This document shows, piece by piece, positions 7,534 through 15,125 of a DNA stretch of 16,090 nucleotides. The position numbers and the translations under genes are program-made. The DNA comes from Perkinsus olseni (taxonomy: Eukaryota; Perkinsozoa; Perkinsida; Perkinsidae): assembly GCA_013115135.1 (NCBI GenBank), contig JABANP010000821.1, positions 1-16,090 of the forward strand. The letters are read 5' to 3'. The first letter of the stretch is position 1, and the number at the start of each line of letters is the position of its first letter. The notes under the pieces were generated by a model. That model saw only the letters and a list, made by a program, of their open reading frames with translations, was not told where the DNA came from and made no database searches.

Positions 7534-7565
7534 CATGCTACTTGGTTAAGGGGTGGGATGGTGGG
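7534..7565. other. 32-bp G-rich spacer between A2 and B2
   Basis: These 32 bases belong to neither repeat. The plus strand from 7544 reads GGTTAAGGGGTGGGATGGTG, a run of G-tracts that could form a two-tetrad quadruplex. The element's own strand is C-rich here. Confidence 0.8.
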
Positions 7566-7722
7566 CGAAGCAGAACCGCTACGATAATGCCTTAACAACA
7601 TCCGTAGCAGCCTTATCCGACGAGTTTCCGGGAATAACCACGAGGAGGTCTCCGAGCACTATTCCCATGCTTCTTGATTAACTCTATACGGCCCTGAACT
7701 CGCTCCATAACTGGACCAGCAC
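7566..7722 (-). repeat. Internal repeat A2
   Basis: This 157-bp sequence is identical to A1 (14191-14347). It abuts B1 at 7722/7723 and contains a 7-bp inverted repeat, GGGAATA (7630-7636) with TATTCCC (7660-7666), enclosing a GGAG-GT-CTCC mini-hairpin. In the known split-repeat model the A2 copy lets the ends missing from the RNA be restored during reverse transcription. Confidence 0.93.
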
Positions 7723-7844
7723 TCAACGCCTATTACATTAACTCAAGAAGCATGGCGGATTGGGTTGATTGGCAGAGTTGCATCGACCTGCGATGTACTC
7801 TGTCGCATGCGCCCTAGGATACACTACCTAGGGAGTATGCCCCC
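7723..7844 (-). repeat. Internal repeat B1
   Basis: This 122-bp sequence is identical to B2 (7412-7533) and lies immediately next to A2. The B1/A2 boundary (AGCAC|TCAACG on the plus strand) reproduces the predicted junction of a circular intermediate. It lies between the recombinase gene and the 3' end. Confidence 0.93.
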
Positions 7845-8022
7845 AAGGCAAGCAACCCATCCTCAGTGCTCGGTTTGGCGTAGCCCTTCCCCAACTCAAA
7901 ACGAGAAACTGGGGATGAACACAACATAGAATATGGACCACAGAAACAATTAAACGGCACACTTGTAATTTAGGATCATTATCGCTCACGAATAATATCG
8001 GCCCGAGCTAAGCGGCCGCCAG
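7845..8022 (-). other. 3' untranslated part of the element between recombinase and B1
   Basis: The 178 bases between the recombinase stop and repeat B1 have no open frame or strong repeat. Confidence 0.6.
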
Positions 8023-9036
8023 TCAACGGTGTGTCGAGGAGGTCGAACAGGCATGGTTACGCACCTCAGCGGCCGCATTCCGTGACGTTAACCCAAGTTC
8101 CTCCGAGGTGTAGACGTCTATCATGCCATCTGTGCGCCACCGACAATTCCGTTTGATTTGCGCACGAGGGACATCTGAGCGTAGTTGATACGTCGCCGAC
8201 GTACGGCGACAGGAGTGGCCAGTGAATTGGAGAAACTGATCACGGCTGTGCTGTGGAATGCGTGGTGGCAGGTAGCCAACCAGCTCACGGACCGAGGCGG
8301 AAAAACTCGTAGCAATCTTGTGGAAGATACGCATGTCCGGGATAGTACGAGCTTGAAGATGTTGAAGCCGATGAGCTGCACACCACACCCCTGTGGCTGT
8401 ACACGCAGTAGTAGTGAGACGACAACTGACCTCAACTCGCTCAAGGCGACGCGTCTTAGTCTTACCCAGATTGACAGTGACGAGGAGATCCATAGAACCG
8501 AAGGCACAGTGTATATCGCGAGCTCTGATACCAAGCAACTCTCCTGGTCTCAACCCAAGGCAGATGCCAGTCAACACAGCGTCACGGGCAGCCTCCAGTT
8601 TACCGAAAAAGCTGCCACGCGTCTCGAAGAGAAACTTAGAGACATCTTCTGGGATGATTGCTGCTTGCTTGGTCTCACGAGGGCCGATTACATTGTCAGC
8701 CGCAGTGAGAGCTCGCTTTACGATGCCCCAATCTTCGGGTGACAAACACGGGTAGCCCAGAAGGTCGTTAACGCTCTTGAGACCAGATACATATTTACGG
8801 AGCGTACTACCGGAAACATCACTTGCCGCACACATACCACGTATGTAGAAGCACAGTTGGTCTCGAGAGATAGGGAAGGACAAGCCCATGGCTTCATACC
8901 CTTTTCTAGCAGTGCGGTACGAGTCGACGGTTGTCACTGACAGGGAGTGGTGGAGAAAATCCACCGTATCCTCACGAGATGAGATAGAGCCCACGGGGGC
9001 TTGGTCCTTCGCCCACGCAGCGAGTTGCTCGGCCAT
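8023..9036 (-). CDS. Tyrosine recombinase (integrase) of the retrotransposon
   Basis: This 337-aa protein starts at ATG 9036-9034. It cuts and joins DNA through a covalent phosphotyrosine and would insert the circular element copy. An N-terminal helical core-binding region (about 20-110) includes LKSVNDLLGYPCLSPEDWG. The catalytic domain has Arg I in GLRPGELLGI (R163), a likely beta-hairpin Lys in GKTKTRR (about 192-194), the H-x-x-R box in GHSCRRTSATY (H274, R277), Trp in NCRWRTDGM (W300) and the nucleophile in DVYT (Y309). All the expected residues are present and the frame is uninterrupted. It is the last gene in element order, as in Ngaro-like elements, and in the same orientation as gag and RT. 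It is separated from the RT gene by 215 bp and is in a different frame. Confidence 0.93.
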   Translation of the reverse strand: MAEQLAAWAKDQAPVGSISSREDTVDFLHHSLSVTTVDSYRTARKGYEAMGLSFPISRDQLCFYIRGMCAASDVSGSTLRKYVSGLKSVNDLLGYPCLSPEDWGIVKRALTAADNVIGPRETKQAAIIPEDVSKFLFETRGSFFGKLEAARDAVLTGICLGLRPGELLGIRARDIHCAFGSMDLLVTVNLGKTKTRRLERVEVSCRLTTTACTATGVWCAAHRLQHLQARTIPDMRIFHKIATSFSASVRELVGYLPPRIPQHSRDQFLQFTGHSCRRTSATYQLRSDVPRAQIKRNCRWRTDGMIDVYTSEELGLTSRNAAAEVRNHACSTSSTHR

Positions 9037-9251
9037 GTACGACGCAGGATAACAACAACGAAGGAAGAGACCACACGAGAAGGGGACCGTACGCTGAGGA
9101 TGCTAACACAACGCCACAAGTACTGGACACTTATTATTACCACCCCATCTCACCGTACGGAAGGGCATGGGAAATAGTATCAAGCTGCAGTGCAGACTCC
9201 GTAGTACGGAGTCCGTACACAAGGAGGAGAGCCCTTCCCATTGACCCAGCG
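9037..9251 (-). other. RT-recombinase intergenic segment with hairpins
   Basis: A perfect 8-bp hairpin (GACTCCGT-AGT-ACGGAGTC, 9195-9213) lies inside a wider inverted repeat, GGAAGGGC (9159-9166) with GCCCTTCC (9231-9238). The structure begins about 14 bases past the RT stop in element orientation. It could affect translation of the recombinase or end a transcript. In many related elements these genes overlap or nearly touch, so a 215-bp gap is worth noting. Confidence 0.6.
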
Positions 9252-11573
9252 CTAGCCCGTGTGAGGCATAGACACAAGCTTCAAAGCTAAATCAAGCACA
9301 AAAGATTGTCCCACCTTTGTCCAGCCCGAAGGTAAGACCCCTGAACTCTCTAAAGTTGAACGAAGTGACCTGGACAGCAAGTCGGCAACTTCATTCCGGG
9401 CACCAGGCAGATGACACGCCTCCAACCTGGGGGCCCAGGAAGTGATAACCGATAGCAAGAATCGCAGCGAAGCAGATCGCGACTTAAACGAATTCACAAC
9501 GTGGACAGCAGGCTCATTATCCCCCACCCATGTGACATAACATGGAGGAATACCCGGCAGATGCTGGATACAGTGCAAGCCAAGAACCATTGCGAATAAT
9601 TCTAGGTAGCACACATCTCCCGAGGTAAAGACGAAGTCGATAGGAGTCTCACCTGCAGGGAACCGTGACCGTTTCAAGAGGTCCCAGATGGCGGGATCCT
9701 CGGCACTCGTTATACTAAACCAATGAGCTTCTGCAGGACGCGAGCGAGGAAAGAAAACCCCACCCATCCCAGACACACTCGCATCAGTGACCAGTAAGTA
9801 CTCACAAGGCGACGACACCGCACTCCTACCCTGAGGTACTCGAGCAACCCGGGCAACCCTCATCGCATGGTTGGCTGACACGAAATCTGCGAGCTCAGCA
9901 AAAAGGTGGCAACGCGAATCAGACAGTCGTATGGACCGCAAACCCTTCGAAGTCATCAATCCCTTCAACTCGTAGAGAGAAGCCAATTTTGGCCTAACCT
10001 GCACCAACCAGCTGGAACACCAAACGAGACGCCCTAGCAGAGTCTCCAACGTCTTCAAATCAATGAAATGGCTCGAAGACGCCGCGCGAAGTGGGTTGAC
10101 AATTTGAGTGAGTCGATCACCCGGGATGCTCAGTGACAGATCGCCATGATCCAAATCCGCACGGAATCCAAGCATTCGAACATTCTGTCGAAGAGCGTGG
10201 ACTTTGGAGAACTCTAATGCTATGCCAAGGGCAGCGTACAGGAGGAGACCAAAAACCAGAGTAAACCTGGGCTCATCAGAGGAGACAGTAACATCATCAA
10301 CATAGAGCAGAGCATAGATGCATTGTGCAAAAGGCCCCGAACGCAGTTTTCCACCATCGCCGAGTCGGCGAGCAAGGGTCAACAGACGCTTGAAAAGACG
10401 AAAAGTACCACCAGAAAAGCGACAAAACAGTGCTGGAGATGTCACAAGACCGAATGGTAAGCACGTATGCTGGAGAAAGGAGGTATCATCCCTCGGGTCC
10501 AAAAACGTCAACGCGGGCCGATCAGGGATACAAACCGGAATCAACCGAAATGCCGCTTGGATATCCCATTCCAGAAAAGCGCTCGTGCTAGAACGGAAGG
10601 AATCGGCTAACAGACTATAGACATCACGAAAACGCGGCAACGCAATGGTACGGTGTAATCTGCTCTTGATAGCCTGATTAACACCAGAGCGACGAAAATC
10701 ATCCAACTGTCGTATCGCCGAGCCCTCCCGACCCGGTTTCCAGATAACGGAAACACGGGTCAGAGCCTCGGCATCAGCCGCGTCCACCCTTTTCAATCTA
10801 CCTTGAGCGAGTTCTTTCTCTAGTAACGCCGAGAATAGTGGCAACATATCTTCGTCAATACGGCCCGTGGGCCAGTCGCTAATCGAGAGCAGCTCGAGAT
10901 CCTTAGCTGGCCACTGGATGTGATCAGGTTCACCCGATTTCAAGACAGTACCCTTAGAATAAGGTGGCCAAGCAGGGGACTCACGTACTGGTTCGTGAAG
11001 GCCGATCGGGACGCCATCATGAACCATGGTGCAGATGTCAGTGTCTTCAGGTACCCCGCCCTCTCCCGTTGCAGGAGGCGCAGAGAGTTCTAATAAGCGA
11101 CGAAGCATGAGTGCGCGCAACGGGGAAGGCTCCAGAGCCTTCACCAAATAGTCGGACGCCGGCTTTCCGTCACAGCCGCCCAATATTCGTGCGATATCAA
11201 CAGCTAGATCTTCTGCAACTGCAAGGAGAGACCTCCCACCGTCAGTGGGAGACGTCCACTCCGAGGCCATAGTGCTCTGGCCAGCGCGATCAGCAGAGAA
11301 AAACGCGTCGAAGAAACCCTTCCGTTCAACTAGATACTCTACAGTAGAGTTGCTAATGGTTGAAGCAACTCTAGCCAAAACATCGATAGACGCCGGCTCG
11401 AGAGACAAGGAATTCCATTGACAAACTTCAGGAGAACCCGACCCGTCCACATGGGAACGCCGATCAACAGCCGAGTCGATCTCCAACAACTTCCGAACGG
11501 CCCAACTCACTGGCGAAGTCCGGCGGCTCCTGTTCCGGTTGCGCTTTGACTGACTGGAACGAGAATGAGGCAT
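9252..11573 (-). CDS. Reverse transcriptase-RNase H of the YR retrotransposon (773 aa)
   Basis: The start is ATG 11573-11571. It copies element RNA into DNA and removes the RNA strand. A basic N-terminus (SKRNRNRSRR) and an unassigned region precede the RT. Around 285-295, IRQLDDFRRSGVN corresponds to the fingers motif. Motif A is LEWDIQAAF (D337), motif B LPFGLVTSPALF (about 372-383), and the catalytic YVDD is at 424-427 (D426, D427). LEFSKVHALRQNVRMLGF (about 453-470) matches the thumb-proximal motifs. RNase H follows with D597 (LVTDASVSGMGG), E658 (CYLELFAM), D685 (WVGDNEPAV) and a C-terminal HLPGARNEVADLLSRS (D731). Motif style and RT-RNase H order are those of DIRS-order elements. The protein ends about 40 residues after RNase H, leaving no room for the methyltransferase found in DIRS1. 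The frame equals that of gag, but several stops, including TAA and TGA, separate them. Confidence 0.95.
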   Translation of the reverse strand: MPHSRSSQSKRNRNRSRRTSPVSWAVRKLLEIDSAVDRRSHVDGSGSPEVCQWNSLSLEPASIDVLARVASTISNSTVEYLVERKGFFDAFFSADRAGQSTMASEWTSPTDGGRSLLAVAEDLAVDIARILGGCDGKPASDYLVKALEPSPLRALMLRRLLELSAPPATGEGGVPEDTDICTMVHDGVPIGLHEPVRESPAWPPYSKGTVLKSGEPDHIQWPAKDLELLSISDWPTGRIDEDMLPLFSALLEKELAQGRLKRVDAADAEALTRVSVIWKPGREGSAIRQLDDFRRSGVNQAIKSRLHRTIALPRFRDVYSLLADSFRSSTSAFLEWDIQAAFRLIPVCIPDRPALTFLDPRDDTSFLQHTCLPFGLVTSPALFCRFSGGTFRLFKRLLTLARRLGDGGKLRSGPFAQCIYALLYVDDVTVSSDEPRFTLVFGLLLYAALGIALEFSKVHALRQNVRMLGFRADLDHGDLSLSIPGDRLTQIVNPLRAASSSHFIDLKTLETLLGRLVWCSSWLVQVRPKLASLYELKGLMTSKGLRSIRLSDSRCHLFAELADFVSANHAMRVARVARVPQGRSAVSSPCEYLLVTDASVSGMGGVFFPRSRPAEAHWFSITSAEDPAIWDLLKRSRFPAGETPIDFVFTSGDVCYLELFAMVLGLHCIQHLPGIPPCYVTWVGDNEPAVHVVNSFKSRSASLRFLLSVITSWAPRLEACHLPGARNEVADLLSRSLRSTLESSGVLPSGWTKVGQSFVLDLALKLVSMPHTG

Positions 11574-11909
11574 GCGTTTGAAAATGTCAGAACAAACAAT
11601 ATCTACAGGAGAGATAAGAAGCCAGGGCAGCAGGGCCAGGAGTAGACAGCGTCAGACAGACACATAGCTCACGACGCTCAACGGGAACTACGCCCAGAAG
11701 ACCCCACCGAACGAGCACACTGTGCCACGCCGCAATTGACTGACGAAATCAGTTCGTCGAACCGAGAGAACGCAACCTGCAGGATAATTGGAAGTAGATT
11801 AAAAACTCGTTCAATTCAATTCATTGAGTTGTTGCCGATGTGAGTCCGATGGTTCCCAACCACGCCACCGCGATAAAGGAAAAAAGTGCGATGGATTTGA
11901 GTTGTAGGC
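11574..11909 (-). other. gag-RT intergenic segment of the element
   Basis: The 336 bases between the gag stop and the RT start hold in-frame stops (for example near 11811, 11799 and 11652), so simple readthrough of the gag TGA cannot give a gag-RT fusion. A hairpin GACGAA-5 nt-TTCGTC lies near 11740. Reinitiation, an internal entry site or splicing would be needed to express RT. Confidence 0.6.
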
Positions 11910-13274
11910 TCATTTCCGGGAGAACTTGCCAGAATCAGGACTAGGCTGGGTTCCCGGAGCCGCTCTCTTACCGCCATTGGTACCACCGTTGGCAGATCCA
12001 CCAACGCCTTCGCTCGGGTGCGACTGCCCCCCGCCCCGCCTTGGCCAAGGTTCCCCAACCACAGTGGAACGAGTCGACATCTCACCGGCATGAACCGTGA
12101 AGCGACAAGGACGGTAAGGGCAAGTCTGCCGGGTATAGCGGCACACACCCACCGCGGTACCTCCGGTGGCCAAGCCGGTAGCACGACCGCCAGAGCCGGA
12201 TCCTTTACCACCCTTACCAATAGCATTGACAGCGGCATGTCGTGGAGCGTTAGCCAAGGCTTGCGCATAGAGTTCAGGAGACTGGTTGACCGACAGGAAG
12301 ATCTCCACAGCCCTGGCCACACTCAGAGAGGAATTATCCATGCGTATACGAGACACTGTGTTACGCATAGTCCTACGATACTCGTAGTCATATACCAGGG
12401 CCTCAGACACGCTAGACCTACTCGCGAGCTGAGTGACCCTAGCCAGATACTCTAAGAGAGCCAAAATTCCAGCTCCAGTAGACACAGTAAGACCCAGACC
12501 CCATGGGATGATAATTGATAACCACTGAGGAAGGGTGCGAGGAGGGACACCTTTTGGCTCAGGCAGGCACCAAACTTGCTCACCGGTCATAGACTGATTG
12601 AGTTTTGGGGTCGGTGTCTCATTGTACGTGACAACCTTGAGGTCAATGTATTCGAGCGCATCCTTGCGGAGCTTATCGGCGACATGAACATTCGGCATGA
12701 CCAGGCCGATAGGAACCCTACCAAAGCGAGCAGTGGCCCTCTCAGTCAGAGCATCAAGGCTCTTGTCAACCTCCTTGTTATCCTTGCTACGACGCACCAG
12801 GTTGCGGAACGCTGATCGAAACCTAGCCCTGAGTACCTTGGACTCAACCGTGTCCGACGCCGCAGGCAGAGTGTCAGTACGAGTAGTCGGCGGTGTCACA
12901 AGTGGAGGAGAGATCCGACGGCTGCGCCGCAATGCTGGCCGTGAGCTACTACTAGAACCGCCAGCACCCTCACCCTGACCGTTGGGTTCAACTGCGCCAT
13001 CAGCTACATCAGTCGACTCCCCAGCGGGGGCACCGACAGCAGCAGAGTCGTCGCCGGGAGAGGCTGGTTCAGGAGCCGCAGAGACAACGATACCGGACAC
13101 AGCGGAAACACATCGAGATAACAACTCAGCGGCCAAGTCGGTATCCTCGAGAGCTGACTCGAGAACAGATACCGTAGAGATGTGCATTGCATTGCACACG
13201 GATGCGGCCTCCGCCGCAATGTCAGGGCACTCAATGAAGAGTGAAGCAGTGATGGGGGTCTCACCACCAGGCAT
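11910..13274 (-). CDS. Gag-like nucleocapsid protein with a Cys/His zinc motif (454 aa)
   Basis: The first ATG is at 13274-13272. A TTG six codons upstream (13292) is the only other start before a TGA, so the ATG is preferred. The protein should coat the element RNA. Residues about 60-135 are Ala/Pro/Gly/Ser-rich and disordered (with a SSSSS run), followed by a basic RRSRR. A folded helical part runs to about 345 and includes ARFRSAFRNLVRRSKDNK and EALVYDYEYRRTMRN, which recalls the Y-D-x-x-x-R stretch of DIRS-order Gag proteins. Near the C-terminus, after a Gly-rich linker, is C-x6-C-x4-C-x4-H (CRYTRQTCPYRPCRFTVH, C378-H395). This differs from the retroviral CCHC knuckle and is closer to CCCH fingers. 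A Gly/Arg-rich tail completes a typical RNA-binding end. An overlapping minus frame (12322-11816) is a shadow. Confidence 0.85.
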   Translation of the reverse strand: MPGGETPITASLFIECPDIAAEAASVCNAMHISTVSVLESALEDTDLAAELLSRCVSAVSGIVVSAAPEPASPGDDSAAVGAPAGESTDVADGAVEPNGQGEGAGGSSSSSRPALRRSRRISPPLVTPPTTRTDTLPAASDTVESKVLRARFRSAFRNLVRRSKDNKEVDKSLDALTERATARFGRVPIGLVMPNVHVADKLRKDALEYIDLKVVTYNETPTPKLNQSMTGEQVWCLPEPKGVPPRTLPQWLSIIIPWGLGLTVSTGAGILALLEYLARVTQLASRSSVSEALVYDYEYRRTMRNTVSRIRMDNSSLSVARAVEIFLSVNQSPELYAQALANAPRHAAVNAIGKGGKGSGSGGRATGLATGGTAVGVCRYTRQTCPYRPCRFTVHAGEMSTRSTVVGEPWPRRGGGQSHPSEGVGGSANGGTNGGKRAAPGTQPSPDSGKFSRK

Positions 13275-14190
13275 GAAAAGTAAGAAGGGCAAGGTTCAAA
13301 CTACAACGGATGCGCGCATCAAGATGAGGAAACCATAAGCAGCTAACGAACCGAGCGACCGTTAGGCAGACGGGACGAGCCACACACAGTACAAAGTACC
13401 GGGCAGCCGTCCAGGTCTAACCCAACCGTACAGTATAACGAGGCACACACACGCAGCTACAACGAACAGTGAACTGAAGGGCAATATGCAATCAAAGCGA
13501 CCGGGCGAAACATTCCACTCATCCGACTACAAACCACAGCTAAGGCAGAGACGGTGACAACACAAAGCTTGCGAACGGAGAACCGGAACAGCCAAAGATA
13601 CGCAGCGACACGCTGGTAGCGAAGGCAGACGACCAGAAACAGGCACTCCGTGCTCTAGTGTGGGGGGCACTAACGGCACTAGGTGCCAGCCATGCACAGT
13701 GTGCATCAGAGAGCAACGCTCTACCTTGATTCACGGCCCTTGACACATGGACCAGAGAGCAACGCTCTACCTGGATTTACGGTCCTTGACACATGGACCA
13801 GAGAGCAACGCTCTACCTGGATTTACGGTCCTTGACACATGGACCAGAGAGCAACGCTCTACCTGGATTCACGGTCCTTGACACATGGACCAAAGAGCAA
13901 CGCTCTGGCCTGGAAGTCGACACCCGTCGCTTTCCGGCCGACTATGCCGCACATCGCGCACACGTTTCGAGCTGACTCACCCCGCAGAGTCCCCCCGTCG
14001 TAGTACCAGTATCCTGCTCCGCGTGCATGCGAAACACTAAGGGGCCGCGGTGCGACCGCCGCGCAGCCAAATGGTCACAGTAGGTCGCGGAAGGCAGAAG
14101 GGGGAGGTGGTCATCACACAAAGAGAAGTAAAGGCCGGGGAAGCTGAGAAAACAAACCCCCCAAAGACAAAGCTCGGCTGTCAGCCTCGT
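13275..14190 (-). other. 5' leader of the element between A1 and gag
   Basis: About 900 bases carry no supported gene. The main feature is the 46-bp tandem array at 13703-13907. Short open frames here lack motifs. The segment is expected to hold the leader of the element RNA, and possibly promoter or internal-entry sequences. Confidence 0.6.
13703..13907. repeat. 46-bp tandem array with nested stems, about 4.5 units
   Basis: Units start at 13703 (diverged start), 13749, 13795, 13841 and 13887 (partial), all spaced exactly 46 bp. Each full unit carries an inner hairpin AGAGC-AAC-GCTCT inside an outer GGACC...GGTCC pair and ends TTGACACAT. The three central units are nearly identical (a T/C change in GGATTTAC versus GGATTCAC). 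The array lies in the leader, upstream of gag on the element strand. It could act as an enhancer or promoter array, a packaging signal or an internal translation element. Confidence 0.9.
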
Positions 14191-14347
14191 CGAAGCAGAA
14201 CCGCTACGATAATGCCTTAACAACATCCGTAGCAGCCTTATCCGACGAGTTTCCGGGAATAACCACGAGGAGGTCTCCGAGCACTATTCCCATGCTTCTT
14301 GATTAACTCTATACGGCCCTGAACTCGCTCCATAACTGGACCAGCAC
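14191..14347 (-). repeat. Terminal repeat A1 (outer 5' end of the element)
   Basis: This 157-bp copy is identical to A2 (7566-7722). Identity stops at 14190 (T versus G) and 14348 (C versus T). Position 14347 is the outer 5' end of the element. It probably carries or adjoins the transcription start. Confidence 0.93.
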
Positions 14348-14612
14348 CGCAACACGACCTTGGAAGGCACATGTGCAACGGGCAGTATGCTCGTATGGTT
14401 AGCTTCGACGATTGCGCAGTAGACTGCGGTATGAGGCAAGTCTCACATGTGACGTGTGTGCAAAGCCTTCCTCGTTGACAGGTACATGCTGCGATCACGC
14501 ACTGTTCCTATACTCGCCAAGCCTTTCTGAGCGCAGCAGTTTGAACTTAACTTCCCTATTATTTAATCCATTCAGAAGTCCACCCGACGAAACACATACG
14601 CGAGGAAGGGCC

Positions 14613-14819
14613 ATGAACTTGGCGACTGGGACCGAAATCGGGACACCGGTTCTTGGGATAAGAGGGTCAGCAAAGCGGCAAGCCCGCTTGAAACCCGAAC
14701 ACCCAAAAAGAAAGAAAACAGCAGCTTGGATCGAGGCCGGAGGACCTCCTGACGGCAGCAGCTGGGACGGTGACCGCGAGGATGGAGGAAGACGCAGGAG
14801 AAGTCGGTCGAGGCCTTAG
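14613..14819 (+). CDS. Short basic ORF, 68 aa, unrecognised
   Basis: The ATG at 14613 (context GGCCATGAAC) opens MNLATGTEIGTPVLGIRGSA and then a strongly charged tail (KRQARLKPEHPKRKKTA, later GDREDGGRRRRSRSRP) ending at TAG 14817-14819. The frame continues upstream without a stop to about 14412, but that part lacks protein character and has no ATG. The tail resembles Arg/Ser-rich nuclear tails, a composition match only. It may be an exon. Confidence 0.3.
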   Translation: MNLATGTEIGTPVLGIRGSAKRQARLKPEHPKRKKTAAWIEAGGPPDGSSWDGDREDGGRRRRSRSRP

Positions 14820-14891
14820 AGCAGGAAGACGTGACGACTGAATAATGTATTACTCGTCATTAAGGAACATTTAAATCGATGCAGGGTGTTG

Positions 14892-15125
14892 ATGAGTCCG
14901 CACCTTGAGCAGATGAGACAGTATTCCACAGGCTCCTGCTCGATGACCTTCTTGAGTCTTCTTAAGCACTCTGGAGTCGCCAATACTGTGCTAGCGCCTC
15001 TAAAAACATTAGTGATGGCTGTAATATACCTTTCAGAAGCCTATTTGGCGGATAGGGTTGCCGTTGCCGTAGCCTATATGGGGGTCGAGGATGATATCAT
15101 CACATTAGCGAGTTGTTGTTGTTGA
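14892..15125 (+). CDS. Short ORF, 77 aa, whose 3' end seeds a tandem repeat
   Basis: The ATG at 14892 begins MSPHLEQMRQYSTGSCSMTF and continues with a hydrophobic segment (NTVLAPLKTLVMAVIYLSEA) that could be one membrane helix. It ends ASCCC before TGA at 15123-15125. The last 27 codons or so are the first unit of the 93-bp tandem array that continues to 15385, so its C-terminal sequence was duplicated downstream. There is no signal peptide and the family is unknown. It may be part of a larger spliced gene. Confidence 0.35.
   Translation: MSPHLEQMRQYSTGSCSMTFLSLLKHSGVANTVLAPLKTLVMAVIYLSEAYLADRVAVAVAYMGVEDDIITLASCCC

Larger units (their letters stand above)
7412..14347 (-). mobile_element. 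Complete tyrosine-recombinase retrotransposon with split direct repeats
   Basis: The element is 6,936 bp and transcribed on the minus strand. Its order is A1 (14347-14191), leader with tandem array, gag, RT/RNase H, tyrosine recombinase, B1 (7844-7723), A2 (7722-7566), a 32-bp spacer and B2 (7533-7412). A1 and A2 (157 bp) are identical, as are B1 and B2 (122 bp). B1 and A2 abut with no extra base, and their junction equals what joining the outer end of B2 to the outer end of A1 would produce. That fixes both ends to the base. No target-site duplication flanks it (left ...GACTATT, right CGCAACAC...), as expected for recombinase-mediated insertion. There is no LTR and no DDE integrase, protease or methyltransferase domain. 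The plan matches Ngaro/PAT-type elements of the DIRS order rather than DIRS1 itself, which has inverted ends. Placement within the order is inference. Confidence 0.93.

Noticed and set aside
8185..8755. Plus-strand open frames of 120 and 185 aa.
   Set aside because: They are antisense to the recombinase gene, whose catalytic motifs are on the minus strand.
11816..12322. 168-aa minus-strand open frame overlapping the gag 3' end.
   Set aside because: It lies inside gag in another frame, has no motif, and its Pro/Arg/Leu-rich composition is what a shadow of the Gly-rich gag tail would give.
12018..13338. Several plus-strand open frames of 79-145 aa opposite gag.
   Set aside because: Antisense shadows of a high-GC coding region, without motifs or plausible composition.
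7412..14347. DIRS1-type structure with inverted terminal repeats, or an LTR retrotransposon.
   Set aside because: The end repeats are direct and split, not inverted, and there is no single long terminal repeat pair, protease or DDE integrase.
15069..15090. CCGTAGCCTATATGG in the 93-bp repeat recalls the start of the dinoflagellate/perkinsid spliced leader (CCGTAGCC...).
   Set aside because: Only the first eight bases match cleanly, there is no GT donor after the leader-like part, no Sm-type site was seen, and the unit carries the end of an ORF.
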